From assembly GCF_026712205.1 (NCBI RefSeq), contig NZ_JAPPUW010000009.1:62001-126000 (forward strand): 64,000 nucleotides of DNA. Reading direction: 5' to 3'. The notes below the pieces were generated by a model. That model searched no databases and was not told where the DNA came from. It worked only from the letters and a program-made list of their open reading frames with translations. This document shows, one piece after another, positions 1 to 10,869 of this stretch. Source of the stretch: Pelomonas aquatica (GTDB lineage Bacteria; Pseudomonadota; Gammaproteobacteria; Burkholderiales; Burkholderiaceae_C). The stretch's first letter is position 1, and each line of letters starts with the position of its first letter. The position numbers were made by a program, and so were the translations under genes.

Positions 1-263
1 GTCAGCGCTTCGTCCAGGCTCTTGCCCTTGACCCATTCGGTCACGAGGGAGCTGGAGGCGATGGCCGAGCCGCAGCCATAGGTCTTGAACTTGGCGTCCT
101 CGATGAGGCCGGTCGCCGGGTTGACCTTGATCTGCAGCTTCATCACGTCGCCGCAGGCCGGGGCGCCGACCATGCCGGTGCCGACGTCCTCGTCGCCGTT
201 TTCAAACTTGCCGACGTTGCGGGGGTTCTCGTAGTGGTCGACGACCTTTTCGCTGTATGCCAT
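1..263 (-). CDS. iscU: Fe-S cluster assembly scaffold IscU, 3' end cut by window edge
   Basis: This is the scaffold on which IscS-derived sulfur and iron are assembled into [2Fe-2S] clusters in the cytoplasm. The visible 87 residues begin MAYSEKVVDHYENPRNVGKF and contain two of the three cluster-ligand cysteines, Cys37 in ACGDVM and Cys64 in YGCGSA. The third cysteine lies outside the window. The family is about 128 residues, so roughly the last 40 are missing. The gene follows iscS by 10 nt on the same strand and is the third gene of iscR-iscS-iscU. The identification is essentially certain from the near-identical N-terminus known for IscU. Confidence 0.97.
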   Translation of the reverse strand, partial: MAYSEKVVDHYENPRNVGKFENGDEDVGTGMVGAPACGDVMKLQIKVNPATGLIEDAKFKTYGCGSAIASSSLVTEWVKGKSLDEAL

Positions 264-273
264 GGTGTTCTCC

Positions 274-1494
274 TCAGTGGGCGGCCCACTGGATGGTGCT
301 CAGGTCCACGCCGTCCTTGTACATGTCCCACAGCGGGGACAGCTCGCGCAGCTTGGCGACGCGGTCGGTCAGCACGCTGACGGCGTAGGCTATCTCTTCC
401 TCGGTCGTGAAGCGGCCGATGGTCATGCGCAGCGAGCTGTGGGCCAGTTCGTCGCTGCGGCCCAGTGCGCGCAGCACATAGCTGGGCTCCAGGCTGGCCG
501 AGGTGCAGGCCGAGCCGGACGACACCGCCAGGCCCTTCACGCCCATGATGAGCGACTCGCCCTCGACGTAGTTGAACGAGATGTTCAGGTTGTGCGGCAC
601 GCGCTGTTCGAGGTCGCCGTTGATGAAGGTCTGCTCGATGCCCGACAGGCCCTGGATCAGCCGGTTGTGCAGCACGCGAATGCGCTCGTTCTCGGTGCCC
701 ATCTCCTCGCGGGCGATGCGGAAGGCCTCGCCCATGCCGACGATCTGGTGCACGGGCAGCGTGCCCGAGCGCATGCCGCGCTCATGGCCGCCACCGTGCA
801 TCTGCGCCTCCAGGCGCACGCGCGGCTTGCGGCGCACGTAGAGCGCGCCGATGCCCTTGGGGCCATAGGTCTTGTGCGAGGCCAGGCTCATCAGGTCGAT
901 GGGCAGTTGGGCCATGTCGATCTCGACCTTGCCGGTGGCCTGGGCCGCGTCGACGTGGAAGATGATGCCGCGCTCGCGGCAGATATTGCCCAGCGCGACC
1001 ACGTCCTGGATGACGCCGATCTCGTTGTTGACGTACATGACCGAGGCCAGGATGGTGTCCGGGCGCAACGCGGCCTTGAAGGCTTCCAGGTCGACGAGGC
1101 CGTTCTCCAGCACATCGAGATAGCTCACGTCGAAGCCCTGGCGCTCCAGCTCGCGCATCGTGTCGAGCACGGCCTTGTGCTCGGTCTTCACGGTGATGAG
1201 GTGCTTGCCGCGGGTCTTGTAGAACTGGGCGGCGCCCTTCAGTGCCAAGTTATTGGACTCGGTGGCGCCCGAGGTCCAGACGATCTCGCGCGGGTCGGCG
1301 CCGATCAGCTCGGCCACCTGCGTGCGCGCCTTCTCGACCGCCTCTTCCGCCTCCCAGCCCCAGGCGTGGCTGCGCGACGCCGGGTTGCCGAAGTGCTCGC
1401 GCAGCCAGGGGATCATCGCGTCCACCACGCGGGGGTCGCACGGCGTCGTCGCGCCGTAGTCGAGGTAGATCGGGAAATGCGGGGTCATGTCCAT
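274..1494 (-). CDS. iscS: Cysteine desulfurase IscS
   Basis: PLP enzyme that converts cysteine to alanine and hands persulfide sulfur to IscU and to tRNA thiolation enzymes. It has 406 residues, the usual IscS length. The N-terminus [20 protein letters not shown] is typical. The PLP lysine is Lys208 in [12 protein letters not shown] and the persulfide-forming cysteine is Cys330 in [14 protein letters not shown]. The ATG at 1494 is followed by a second ATG two codons on (1488); either could serve, and no strong Shine-Dalgarno separates them. It lies 23 nt after iscR and 10 nt before iscU, so it is cotranscribed and presumably under IscR control. Confidence 0.97.
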   Translation of the reverse strand: MDMTPHFPIYLDYGATTPCDPRVVDAMIPWLREHFGNPASRSHAWGWEAEEAVEKARTQVAELIGADPREIVWTSGATESNNLALKGAAQFYKTRGKHLITVKTEHKAVLDTMRELERQGFDVSYLDVLENGLVDLEAFKAALRPDTILASVMYVNNEIGVIQDVVALGNICRERGIIFHVDAAQATGKVEIDMAQLPIDLMSLASHKTYGPKGIGALYVRRKPRVRLEAQMHGGGHERGMRSGTLPVHQIVGMGEAFRIAREEMGTENERIRVLHNRLIQGLSGIEQTFINGDLEQRVPHNLNISFNYVEGESLIMGVKGLAVSSGSACTSASLEPSYVLRALGRSDELAHSSLRMTIGRFTTEEEIAYAVSVLTDRVAKLRELSPLWDMYKDGVDLSTIQWAAH

Positions 1495-1517
1495 GGAACG
1501 ACTACTTTTGAGTTCTG

Positions 1518-2063
1518 TTACTTGCTGAACGCGCCGCTGAGATTTCCACCCAGGGCGAACACGGAGTTCGGCGCCGTCACGCGGATGGGCTTGAGCACCG
1601 GCTGGCTGGAGATGGCGCGCTTGACCGGCGCCGCCTCGACCTCGAAGCCCTTGGCCAGCTGCTCGTCGGCGAGCTTGCGCAGGGACACGGAGTCGAGGTA
1701 CTCGATCATCTTGGCGTTCAGATTGGTCCAGAGTTCATGGGTGATGCAGCGGCCGCTGTCCTCGCCCATGCAGTTTTCCTTGCCGCCGCAGCCGGTGGCG
1801 TCCAGCGCCTCGTCCACGGCGACGATGATGTCGGCGACGGTGATGTTCTCGGCCTTGCGGCCGAGGGAGTAGCCACCGCCCGGGCCACGGGTACTTTCCA
1901 CCAATTCGTGGCGGCGCAGCTTGCCGAACAGCTGCTCCAGGTAGGAGAGCGAAATCTGCTGCCTTTGGCTGATCGCCGCCAGGGCCACGGGGCCGGTATT
2001 CTCGCGCAGCGCCAGGTCCAACATCGCGGTGACGGCAAACCGGCCTTTGGTGGTGAGACGCAT
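1518..2063 (-). CDS. iscR: Fe-S cluster regulator IscR (Rrf2 family)
   Basis: Rrf2-family winged-helix repressor that senses [2Fe-2S] status and represses the isc operon. The start at 2063 gives the canonical [18 protein letters not shown] and has AGGAG just upstream; an upstream in-frame start at 2093 would add ten non-family residues. The protein is 181 residues. The cluster ligands are visible as Cys92, Cys98 and Cys106 with His109. The last cysteine-histidine pair is shifted by two residues relative to E. coli (104/107) because of a two-residue insertion. First gene of iscR-iscS-iscU. Confidence 0.96.
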   Translation of the reverse strand: MRLTTKGRFAVTAMLDLALRENTGPVALAAISQRQQISLSYLEQLFGKLRRHELVESTRGPGGGYSLGRKAENITVADIIVAVDEALDATGCGGKENCMGEDSGRCITHELWTNLNAKMIEYLDSVSLRKLADEQLAKGFEVEAAPVKRAISSQPVLKPIRVTAPNSVFALGGNLSGAFSK

Positions 2064-2142
2064 ACAAAACTCCTTTGCGAGATGCCCGGACACGATTTGT
2101 CCAGGCCAAATGATTTGGGGTTAACCCGGGATGACCGGGACA

Positions 2143-2181
2143 ATAGCCGACTGAATCATTTCCGATTATTTTACTCGACTA
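2143..2181 (-). promoter_or_regulatory. IscR-like binding elements in the iscR promoter region
   Basis: Upstream of iscR the plus strand carries ATAGCCGACT (2143-2152), which matches the left arm of the type 1 IscR site (ATASYYGACT) at every position. A second copy, TTACTCGACT at 2171-2180, has one mismatch. In neither case is the opposite arm well conserved, so these are two co-oriented half sites 28 bp apart rather than one full palindrome. Position 80-120 nt before the iscR start fits autoregulation, as in E. coli, where two sites precede iscR. The consensus is established knowledge; function here is inference. Confidence 0.5.
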
Positions 2182-2249
2182 ATCGCGCGAGTCCCAGGGG
2201 CGCCGGGTAGCCCCAGGCATCGGCGGGTTTTAGCTGCGGCGCTGCAGCA

Positions 2250-4379
<2,130 letters not shown>

Positions 4380-4494
4380 GGGGGATTCCCTGGGTTCACG
4401 GGCAAAATTGCTGCCCTGCGCAATCCGTCAGCTTAAGCGCACCGCCCAGCTGACCGCGTTCCCCTGCTGCCAACGCCCTTTCAGGAATCCCGCC

Positions 4495-5688
4495 ATGTCC
4501 CAGTCGCTTTTCGCCGATGTCGCCCTTGCTCCCCGTGATCCCATCCTCGGCCTGAACGAGCAGTTCAATGCCGACACCCGCCCGGGCAAGGTCAACCTCG
4601 GCGTCGGCGTCTACTACGACGAGAACGGCAAGCTGCCGCTGCTGAAATGCGTGCGCGAAGCCGAAGCCGCGATGGCCGCCGCCCCCAAGCCGCGCGGCTA
4701 CCTGCCCATCGACGGCATCGCCGCCTACGACAAGGCCGTGCAGAAGCTGGTCTTCGGCGCCGAGCTGAAGAACGTGGCCACCGTGCAGGCCCTGGGCGGT
4801 ACCGGCGCGCTGAAGATCGGCGCCGACTTCCTGAAGCATGTCAGCCCCGGTGCCAAGGTACTGATCTCCGACCCGAGCTGGGAAAACCACCGCGCGCTGT
4901 TCACGCAGGCCGGCTTCACGGTCGAGACCTACCCCTACTACGACGCCGCCAACAAGGGCGTCAACTTCGACGGCATGCTGGCCGCGCTGAACGCCGCCCC
5001 GGCCGGCACCGTCGTCGTGCTACACGCCTGCTGCCACAACCCGACCGGCTACGACATCTCGGCCGCGCAATGGGCCCAGGTCGTCGCCACGGTCAAGGCC
5101 AAAGGCCTGACGCCCTTCCTGGACATGGCCTACCAGGGCTTCGGCTTCGGCCTGAAGGAGGACGGCGAGGCGGTGCGCCAGTTCCTCGCCGCCGGCCTGG
5201 GCTTCTTCGTGTCCACCAGCTTCTCCAAGAGCTTCTCGCTGTACGGCGAACGCGTCGGCGCGCTGAGCGTCGTCTGCACCGGCGACGAAGAAGCCGTGCG
5301 CGTGCTGTCGCAGCTGAAGATCATGATCCGCACCAACTACTCCAACCCGCCGACGCATGGCGCCCAGGTCGTCGCCCAGGTGCTGGCCGACGACGGGCTG
5401 CGCGGCCTGTGGGAAGAGGAACTGGCCGGCATGCGCGTGCGCATCAAGGCCATGCGCTCGGCGCTGGTCGCCGCGCTGAAGGCCGCCGGCGTCACGCAGG
5501 ACCTCGGCTTCGTGACCGAGCAGCTCGGCATGTTCAGCTACTCGGGCCTGTCGGCCACGCAGATGCAGCGGCTGCGCAGCGAGTTCGGCGTCTACGGCGT
5601 GGACTCGGGCCGCATCTGCGTGGCGGCGTTGAACGAAGGCAATCTGCCCACCGTCGCCGCGGCGATGGCGGCCGTCATCAAGGGCTGA
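4495..5688 (+). CDS. Aspartate/aromatic amino acid aminotransferase (class I)
   Basis: Fold-type I PLP aminotransferase that transfers the amino group of aspartate or aromatic amino acids to 2-oxoglutarate. It has 397 residues and starts MSQSLFADVALAPRDPILGL, the typical N-terminus of the AspC/TyrB homodimer family. The PLP lysine lies in STSFSKSFSLYGERVG, and the HACCHNPTGYD segment holds the conserved NPTG. The start at 4495 has AGGA upstream; the frame is open to 4324, but that part is not family-like. AspC and TyrB specificities cannot be separated from sequence alone. Divergent from uvrB over a 115-bp intergenic region. Confidence 0.92.
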   Translation: MSQSLFADVALAPRDPILGLNEQFNADTRPGKVNLGVGVYYDENGKLPLLKCVREAEAAMAAAPKPRGYLPIDGIAAYDKAVQKLVFGAELKNVATVQALGGTGALKIGADFLKHVSPGAKVLISDPSWENHRALFTQAGFTVETYPYYDAANKGVNFDGMLAALNAAPAGTVVVLHACCHNPTGYDISAAQWAQVVATVKAKGLTPFLDMAYQGFGFGLKEDGEAVRQFLAAGLGFFVSTSFSKSFSLYGERVGALSVVCTGDEEAVRVLSQLKIMIRTNYSNPPTHGAQVVAQVLADDGLRGLWEEELAGMRVRIKAMRSALVAALKAAGVTQDLGFVTEQLGMFSYSGLSATQMQRLRSEFGVYGVDSGRICVAALNEGNLPTVAAAMAAVIKG

Positions 5689-5709
5689 AACGCGGCTTTG
5701 AAGTGCGCA

Positions 5710-5734
5710 GGATTGGCGGTTTGACCGCCAATCC
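5710..5734. terminator. Perfect 11-bp hairpin between aminotransferase and phaZ
   Basis: GGATTGGCGGT and ACCGCCAATCC flank a 3-nt loop (ttg), a perfect inverted repeat 22 nt after the aminotransferase stop codon. No T-tract follows on either strand, so it may be a weak or Rho-assisted terminator, an mRNA 3'-end stabiliser, or an operator for the downstream PHB depolymerase gene. Confidence 0.5.
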
Positions 5735-5809
5735 CATGCTGCGCCGCACAACCAAGAAAGCGTTTTCTGGCACCATCGCCGCATCCCGGTCCCCAGTACA
5801 AGGCTTGCC

Positions 5810-7135
5810 ATGCTGTATCAGTTCTTCGAAACCCAGCGCGCACTGCTCAGCCCCTTCTCCGAGTTCGCCGCCGCATCGGCCAAGCTCTACAGCCATCCGC
5901 TGTCGCCGTTCGCGCACACGCCGATGTCGCAGCGCCTGTCCGCCGGCCTGGACCTGATGCACCGCCTGGCCAAGGACTACGAGAAGCCCGAGTTCGAGAT
6001 CAAGTCGGTCGAGGTCGACGGCGTCGACGTCGCCGTGCAGGAACTGGTGGCGCTTGAAAAACCCTTCTGCCGGCTGCTGCGCTTCAAGCGCTACACCGAC
6101 GACTCCAAGGTGCTGGCCAAGATGAAGGACCAGCCCACCGTGCTGGTCGTGGCGCCGCTGTCCGGCCACCACAGCACGCTGCTGCGCGAGACCGTCAAGC
6201 AGCTGCTGAAGGACCACAAGGTCTACGTCACCGACTGGACCGACGCCCGCATGGTGCCGCTTGAAGTGGGCCCCTTCCACCTGGACGACTACATCCACTA
6301 CGTGCAGGAGTTCATCCGCCACGTCGGCGGCGCGGACTGCCATGTGATGTCCGTCTGCCAGCCCACGGTGCCCGTGCTGGCCGCCATCTCGCTGATGGCC
6401 AGCGCCGGCGAGCCCACGCCGCGCAGCATGACGATGATGGGCGGCCCCATCGACGCCCGCAAGAGCCCGACGGCCGTCAACAACCTGGCGATGAACCGCA
6501 GCTTCAACTGGTTCGAGAACAACGTCATCTACCGTGTGCCGACCAACTTCCCCGGCGCCGGCCGCGAGGTCTACCCGGGCTTCCTGCAGCACACCGGCTT
6601 CGTCGCGATGAACCCGGACCGCCACCTGTCCTCGCACTACGACTACTTCCTCGACCTGGTGCGCGGCGACGACGACAGTGCCGAGGCCCACCGCCGCTTC
6701 TACGACGAATACAACGCCGTGCTGGACATGCCGGCCGAGTATTACCTCGACACCATCAAGACGGTGTTCCAGGACTTCGCGCTGGTGAACGGCACCTGGC
6801 AAGTGGACGGCGCCTTCGTGCGCCCGCAGGACATCACGACGACGGCCCTGCTGACCGTCGAGGGCGAGCTGGACGACATCTCCGGCGCCGGCCAGACCCG
6901 CGCCGCCCACGACCTCTGCGCCGGCGTGCCCAAGGCCCACCAGTACCACTACGACGCCATCGGCGCGGGCCATTACGGCATCTTCTCGGGTCGCCGCTGG
7001 CGCGAGAAGGTCTACCCCGAGGTGCGCGACTTCATCGCCAAATACGAGGCCGCGCCGCTGAAGAAGACGCCCAAGGCCGCGCCGCTCAAGGCCGTCGCCA
7101 AGCCTGCCGCCAGGCGCAGCCGACGCGCCGCGTGA
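5810..7135 (+). CDS. phaZ: Intracellular polyhydroxybutyrate depolymerase
   Basis: Mobilises native PHB granules by hydrolysis or thiolysis of the polyester. It has 441 residues and an alpha/beta-hydrolase fold. Where classic lipases have Ser, the nucleophile here is Cys183 in [12 protein letters not shown], as in the Cupriavidus-type intracellular enzymes. Other family hallmarks are the N-terminal [17 protein letters not shown] and the [15 protein letters not shown] segment carrying the probable catalytic His. The C-terminus is Lys/Ala/Pro-rich and may bind granules or nucleoid. It overlaps the next gene by 4 nt (GTGA). Confidence 0.94.
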   Translation: MLYQFFETQRALLSPFSEFAAASAKLYSHPLSPFAHTPMSQRLSAGLDLMHRLAKDYEKPEFEIKSVEVDGVDVAVQELVALEKPFCRLLRFKRYTDDSKVLAKMKDQPTVLVVAPLSGHHSTLLRETVKQLLKDHKVYVTDWTDARMVPLEVGPFHLDDYIHYVQEFIRHVGGADCHVMSVCQPTVPVLAAISLMASAGEPTPRSMTMMGGPIDARKSPTAVNNLAMNRSFNWFENNVIYRVPTNFPGAGREVYPGFLQHTGFVAMNPDRHLSSHYDYFLDLVRGDDDSAEAHRRFYDEYNAVLDMPAEYYLDTIKTVFQDFALVNGTWQVDGAFVRPQDITTTALLTVEGELDDISGAGQTRAAHDLCAGVPKAHQYHYDAIGAGHYGIFSGRRWREKVYPEVRDFIAKYEAAPLKKTPKAAPLKAVAKPAARRSRRAA

Positions 7136-7776
7136 ACCTCGCGGCCCGCATCGACGCCGCGCTGCCGCAGACCCAATGCACCCGCTGCGGCTACCCGGAC
7201 TGCCGCCGCTACGCCGACGCCATTGCGGCCGGTGAGGCCGACATCAACCAATGCCCGCCCGGCGGCGCCGAGGGCGTGGCCCGCCTGGCCGCCCTCACCG
7301 GCCGGCCCGCGCTGCCGCTGAACCCCGCCAATGGCGTCGAAGCCACGCGCGGCGTCGCCGTCATCGACGAGGCCTGGTGCATCGGCTGCACGCTGTGCAT
7401 CAAGGCCTGCCCGGCGGACTGTATCGTCGGTGCGCCGAAGGCCATGCACGTCGTCGTCGCGGCCCAGTGCACCGGCTGCGAGCTCTGCGTGCCGGCCTGC
7501 CCGATCGACTGCATCTCCATGCCCGAGGTCACGACGACCACCGGCTGGGCCGCCTGGAGCCTGCCCCAGGCCGACGAGGCCCGCGAGCGCTACGCCTTCC
7601 GCCAGTTCCGCCGCCACCGCGAGGCCGAGGAAAACGAGGCCCGGCTGATGGCCAAGGCCGAAGCCAAGCTGGCCGACCTGCCCGCGGCGTCGGCCATCAC
7701 CGACCCGGCCCAGCTCTCCGCCAAGCGCGCCGTCATCGAGGCCGCGCTCGCCCGCGCGCGGGCCAAACGGACATGA
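7132..7776 (+). CDS. rsxB: RnfB/RsxB-like ferredoxin, soluble form
   Basis: Electron carrier with three Fe-S sites in 214 residues. An N-terminal 4Fe-4S domain has CTRCGYPDC plus a distal CPPGG. Two ferredoxin clusters follow, [15 protein letters not shown] and [15 protein letters not shown]. The RnfB family normally begins with a membrane helix; here the protein starts directly at the Fe-S domain, so it is probably soluble. A basic, Ala-rich tail follows residue about 140. The start is GTG, overlapping the phaZ stop. nth follows after 10 nt, suggesting co-expression with another 4Fe-4S protein. The physiological partner is unknown. Confidence 0.85.
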   Translation: MNLAARIDAALPQTQCTRCGYPDCRRYADAIAAGEADINQCPPGGAEGVARLAALTGRPALPLNPANGVEATRGVAVIDEAWCIGCTLCIKACPADCIVGAPKAMHVVVAAQCTGCELCVPACPIDCISMPEVTTTTGWAAWSLPQADEARERYAFRQFRRHREAEENEARLMAKAEAKLADLPAASAITDPAQLSAKRAVIEAALARARAKRT

Positions 7777-7786
7777 CAATGCCGGC

Positions 7787-8431
7787 ATGAACGCCGCGCA
7801 GATCGAACGCTTCTTCGCCACTCTGAAGGCCGCCAACCCGGCGCCGCAGACCGAGCTGGAGTTTTCCAGCGTCTTCGAGTTGTTGACGGCCGTGCTGCTG
7901 TCGGCCCAGGCCACCGACGTCGGCGTGAACAAGGCGACGAAGCGCCTGTTCGCCGTCGCCAACACGCCGGCGCAGATCCTGGCGCTCGGCACCGAGGGGC
8001 TGGAGAGCCACATCAAGACCATCGGCCTGTATCGCAGCAAGGCCAGGCATCTGCTGCAGACCTGCCGGATCCTGATCGACCGGCATGGCGGCGAGGTGCC
8101 GCGCTCGCGCGAGGCGCTGGAGGCCCTGCCCGGCGTCGGCCGCAAGACCGCCAACGTCGTGCTCAACGTCGCCTTCGGCGAGCCGACGATGGCCGTCGAC
8201 ACCCACATCTTCCGCGTCGGCAACCGCACCGGCCTCGCGCCGGGCAAGACGCCGTTGGCCGTCGAACTCGGGCTGCTCAAGCGCGTGCCGGCGGCTTATC
8301 TCGTCGATGCCCACCACTGGCTGATCCTGCACGGCCGCTATGTCTGCCAGGCGCGCAAGCCGCTGTGCAGCGCCTGCGCCGTCGCCGACGAGTGCGACCA
8401 CGGCCGGCAACTAAAATCGGCGGCCGCCTGA
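7787..8431 (+). CDS. nth: Endonuclease III
   Basis: Bifunctional DNA glycosylase/AP lyase removing oxidised pyrimidines in base-excision repair. It has 214 residues, the normal length. The helix-hairpin-helix reads LPGVGRKTANVVLN with catalytic Lys120, and the catalytic Asp138 is in MAVDTHIFR. The C-terminal [4Fe-4S] ligands follow the C-x6-C-x2-C-x5-C pattern in CQARKPLCSACAVADEC. It follows the RnfB-like gene by 10 nt, an arrangement common in Burkholderiales. Confidence 0.97.
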   Translation: MNAAQIERFFATLKAANPAPQTELEFSSVFELLTAVLLSAQATDVGVNKATKRLFAVANTPAQILALGTEGLESHIKTIGLYRSKARHLLQTCRILIDRHGGEVPRSREALEALPGVGRKTANVVLNVAFGEPTMAVDTHIFRVGNRTGLAPGKTPLAVELGLLKRVPAAYLVDAHHWLILHGRYVCQARKPLCSACAVADECDHGRQLKSAAA

Positions 8432-8445
8432 CCCCGAGCCCATCC

Positions 8446-8661
8446 ATGGCCAGCCTGACCGACCTGACCGACCGCGTGGAGCGCCTGCTCCTTCGCCACG
8501 ACGAAATCCTGCGCACCAACCTGCTGCTGCAGGTGCAGCTCACCGCCATCACGCAGGAGCGCGACAGCCTGCGCTCGCGCCTGAACGCCGCGCGCGCCCG
8601 CGTCGAGGCGCTGCTGGAGCGCCTGCCGGCCGAGACGCCGAAGGAAGAAGAACAGCCATGA
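8446..8661 (+). CDS. ZapB-like short coiled-coil protein (TIGR02449-type)
   Basis: This 71-residue, almost entirely helical protein has heptad-like Leu spacing (RVERLLLRHDEILRTNLLLQ) and an acidic tail EEEQP. Small coiled-coil proteins of this kind sit directly before zapA in many proteobacteria, and by analogy with ZapB it may act at the Z ring through ZapA. The ATG at 8446 was chosen because the frame upstream lies inside nth. The stop overlaps the zapA start (ATGA), implying translational coupling. Function is inferred from position and shape. Confidence 0.75.
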   Translation: MASLTDLTDRVERLLLRHDEILRTNLLLQVQLTAITQERDSLRSRLNAARARVEALLERLPAETPKEEEQP

Positions 8662-8957
8662 AGCAGATGGAAGTGACCATCATGGGCCAGAGCTATCTGC
8701 TCGGCTGCCCGGAAGGCGGCGAGGCCGCCCTGACCGCGGCCGTGGGCCAGGTGGACCGCGAAATGAGCGCCATCCGCGACGCCGGCAAGGTCAAGGCGCG
8801 CGAGCGCATCGCCGTGCTGGCCGCACTGAACCTGGCCTACCAGCTCGCCGAGGCGCCGCGCGAGGCCCCGGCGCTGCCGGCCATGGGCGGCCCCGACATG
8901 GATGCCCTCATCAAGCGCCTGGACGAAGCCCTCGGGCACGACGGGCAGCTGCTCTGA
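8658..8957 (+). CDS. zapA: Cell division protein ZapA
   Basis: Cytoplasmic FtsZ-associated protein that bundles protofilaments and stabilises the Z ring. It has 99 residues. The N-terminal motif MEVTIMGQSYLLGCPEGGE and the following helix ERIAVLAALNLAYQLAEA are typical. ATGA overlap with the preceding coiled-coil gene. Downstream lies a structured non-coding stretch interpreted as 6S RNA, matching the zapA-ssrS order known from other proteobacteria. Confidence 0.93.
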   Translation: MKQMEVTIMGQSYLLGCPEGGEAALTAAVGQVDREMSAIRDAGKVKARERIAVLAALNLAYQLAEAPREAPALPAMGGPDMDALIKRLDEALGHDGQLL

Positions 8958-8974
8958 AACCGTAGAATCCGCCC

Positions 8975-9152
8975 GTCCATCGCTTTCCTCTGGGGCTTTA
9001 ATTTCCTTCATCCGATGCTCTATGAGCAAGGGCTTGGAAAATTCCGGACGGGCGTGATCGTCTCGCGTCAGATGAACCCGAAGTCCGGCTGACCTCGCCC
9101 ACCTGATTACCCCTGGGTGTTCAGGATCTCGGCCCCCAGGATTGCGGTGGAC
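8975..9152 (+). ncRNA. ssrS: Candidate 6S RNA
   Basis: The 215-nt gap between zapA and the EVE-domain gene can form one long rod. GTCCATCGC (8975-8983) pairs with GCGGTGGAC (9144-9152) with a single G-U. After a 3/3 internal loop, CCT pairs with AGG, and then GGGG (8992-8995) pairs with CCCC (9133-9136). This gives a 178-nt molecule with paired 5' and 3' ends, matching the size and closing stem of 6S RNA, which sequesters sigma70 RNA polymerase. Interior helices include GTCAG/CTGAC (9067-9093) and TGCTC/GAGCA (9016-9028). Synteny after zapA is the second argument. The conserved central bubble could not be confirmed by eye. Confidence 0.6.
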
Positions 9153-9172
9153 ACCTCCTTTAGCATCAGGCC

Positions 9173-9631
<459 letters not shown>

Positions 9632-9637
9632 CAACTT

Positions 9638-10651
9638 TCAGCCGAAGGCGATCGACGCCAGCACGACCTGGTTGCCGCCGCGGCGCTGGGCCTCGTGCAC
9701 GGCGCTTTCACTGGCCGTCATCAGCTCGTCCTGGCGCGAGGCCGTGTGCGGGAAGCTGGACACGCCCATCGAGATCGACAGGCCCAGGTCCTGGCCGTTC
9801 AGCACGACAATCTGCGCCGCGCACTGCCGGCGTAATTGCTCCATGCGCGCATGCGCCGTCGCCAGGCCGACGCCCGACAGCAGCACGGCGAAGCGCTGCG
9901 GCCCGATACGGCAGGCCGAGTCCATCGCCCGCGTGTTGGCACGCAGCATGCGGCCCATGCCTTCGAGCAGGCGCTGCTGGGCTTCGTCGCCCAGGCCGGT
10001 GACGGACTGGGTCACATCCAGCGCGATGACGACGAGGGCGAACTCGCGGTGCTCGCGCGTGGACAGGTCGATCTCGCGCAGCAGCTGGTCGTCGAACTGC
10101 GGGCGCATATAGAGGCCGGAGGCGTCGTCGCGGCCCGAGCCCTGCTGCAGTTCGCGGCGGATTTGCTCGATGGCGTTCTGCTGCTGCTCGATCTGCGCCA
10201 GCGCGCGCTGCAGATGGGCCTCGCGGTGGCGCTCCTCGGTGCGCTCATGCCAGACCGACAGCAGGAAATCCTGGCCCAGGGCCAGGCGCGTCACGCCGAA
10301 CTCGCGGCGGCGGCCGTTGATCTCCAGCTTGTGCTCGCTGACGACCGGATGGCGCTGGGCCATGACGGTCTGCTCGACACGGCGCAGCGCGGTCGTCTCG
10401 TCGGCCCTCAGCAACTCGGCATCCGTGTGACCGACAACGGCCGCGCACTCGAACATCTCCGCCAGTCCAGCGCTCGCAAACAGATAGCGGCCGCTGGATA
10501 CCGCCTTGATCGCCGCCTGGCTGCCCAGGGGCTCGATCAGCGCCACCAGGCCTTCGAGCGTCTCTCCTCCGAGTTCTGCATGAGCGGCCAGCCATTGGGC
10601 CAGGCTGCCGGGCTGCGGCTGCATCGCGGTCGGGGCGACAGTCATGGGCAT
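9638..10651 (-). CDS. PAS-like/GGDEF-domain protein with degenerate active site
   Basis: This 337-residue protein has an N-terminal PAS-like sensor (about residues 20-150), a coiled linker (HREAHLQRALAQIEQQQNAIEQ) and a C-terminal GGDEF fold (about 175-335). Where cyclases read R-x-G-G-D-E-F, this one reads RIGPQRF, so the catalytic acidic residues are lost. The protein is probably enzymatically inactive and may bind GTP or c-di-GMP, or act through partners. The ATG at 10651 (MPMTVAPTAM) was chosen; the frame is open to 10813, but that part overlaps the divergent promoter area. Convergent with the EVE gene. Confidence 0.82.
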   Translation of the reverse strand: MPMTVAPTAMQPQPGSLAQWLAAHAELGGETLEGLVALIEPLGSQAAIKAVSSGRYLFASAGLAEMFECAAVVGHTDAELLRADETTALRRVEQTVMAQRHPVVSEHKLEINGRRREFGVTRLALGQDFLLSVWHERTEERHREAHLQRALAQIEQQQNAIEQIRRELQQGSGRDDASGLYMRPQFDDQLLREIDLSTREHREFALVVIALDVTQSVTGLGDEAQQRLLEGMGRMLRANTRAMDSACRIGPQRFAVLLSGVGLATAHARMEQLRRQCAAQIVVLNGQDLGLSISMGVSSFPHTASRQDELMTASESAVHEAQRRGGNQVVLASIAFG

Positions 10652-10869
10652 GAAATCGTTTTGATCGGGACGCAAGGCACGAGCCGCGAAGCCGGCGCAC
10701 TTTCGAGGGTATCGAGGGGGACTGTAGTGGGGCGCCGACGGGCCCAGCAAGGCCGCGCCACCCCATGAATCGGGCCTCCCCCCTAGAAGGCCCGCCAGCC
10801 GGGACGAATGCATCGTACCGAGTTTCGACCGAGCCCCCGCGACAATGCCGCCCGATTCAAGGGAGGTTT

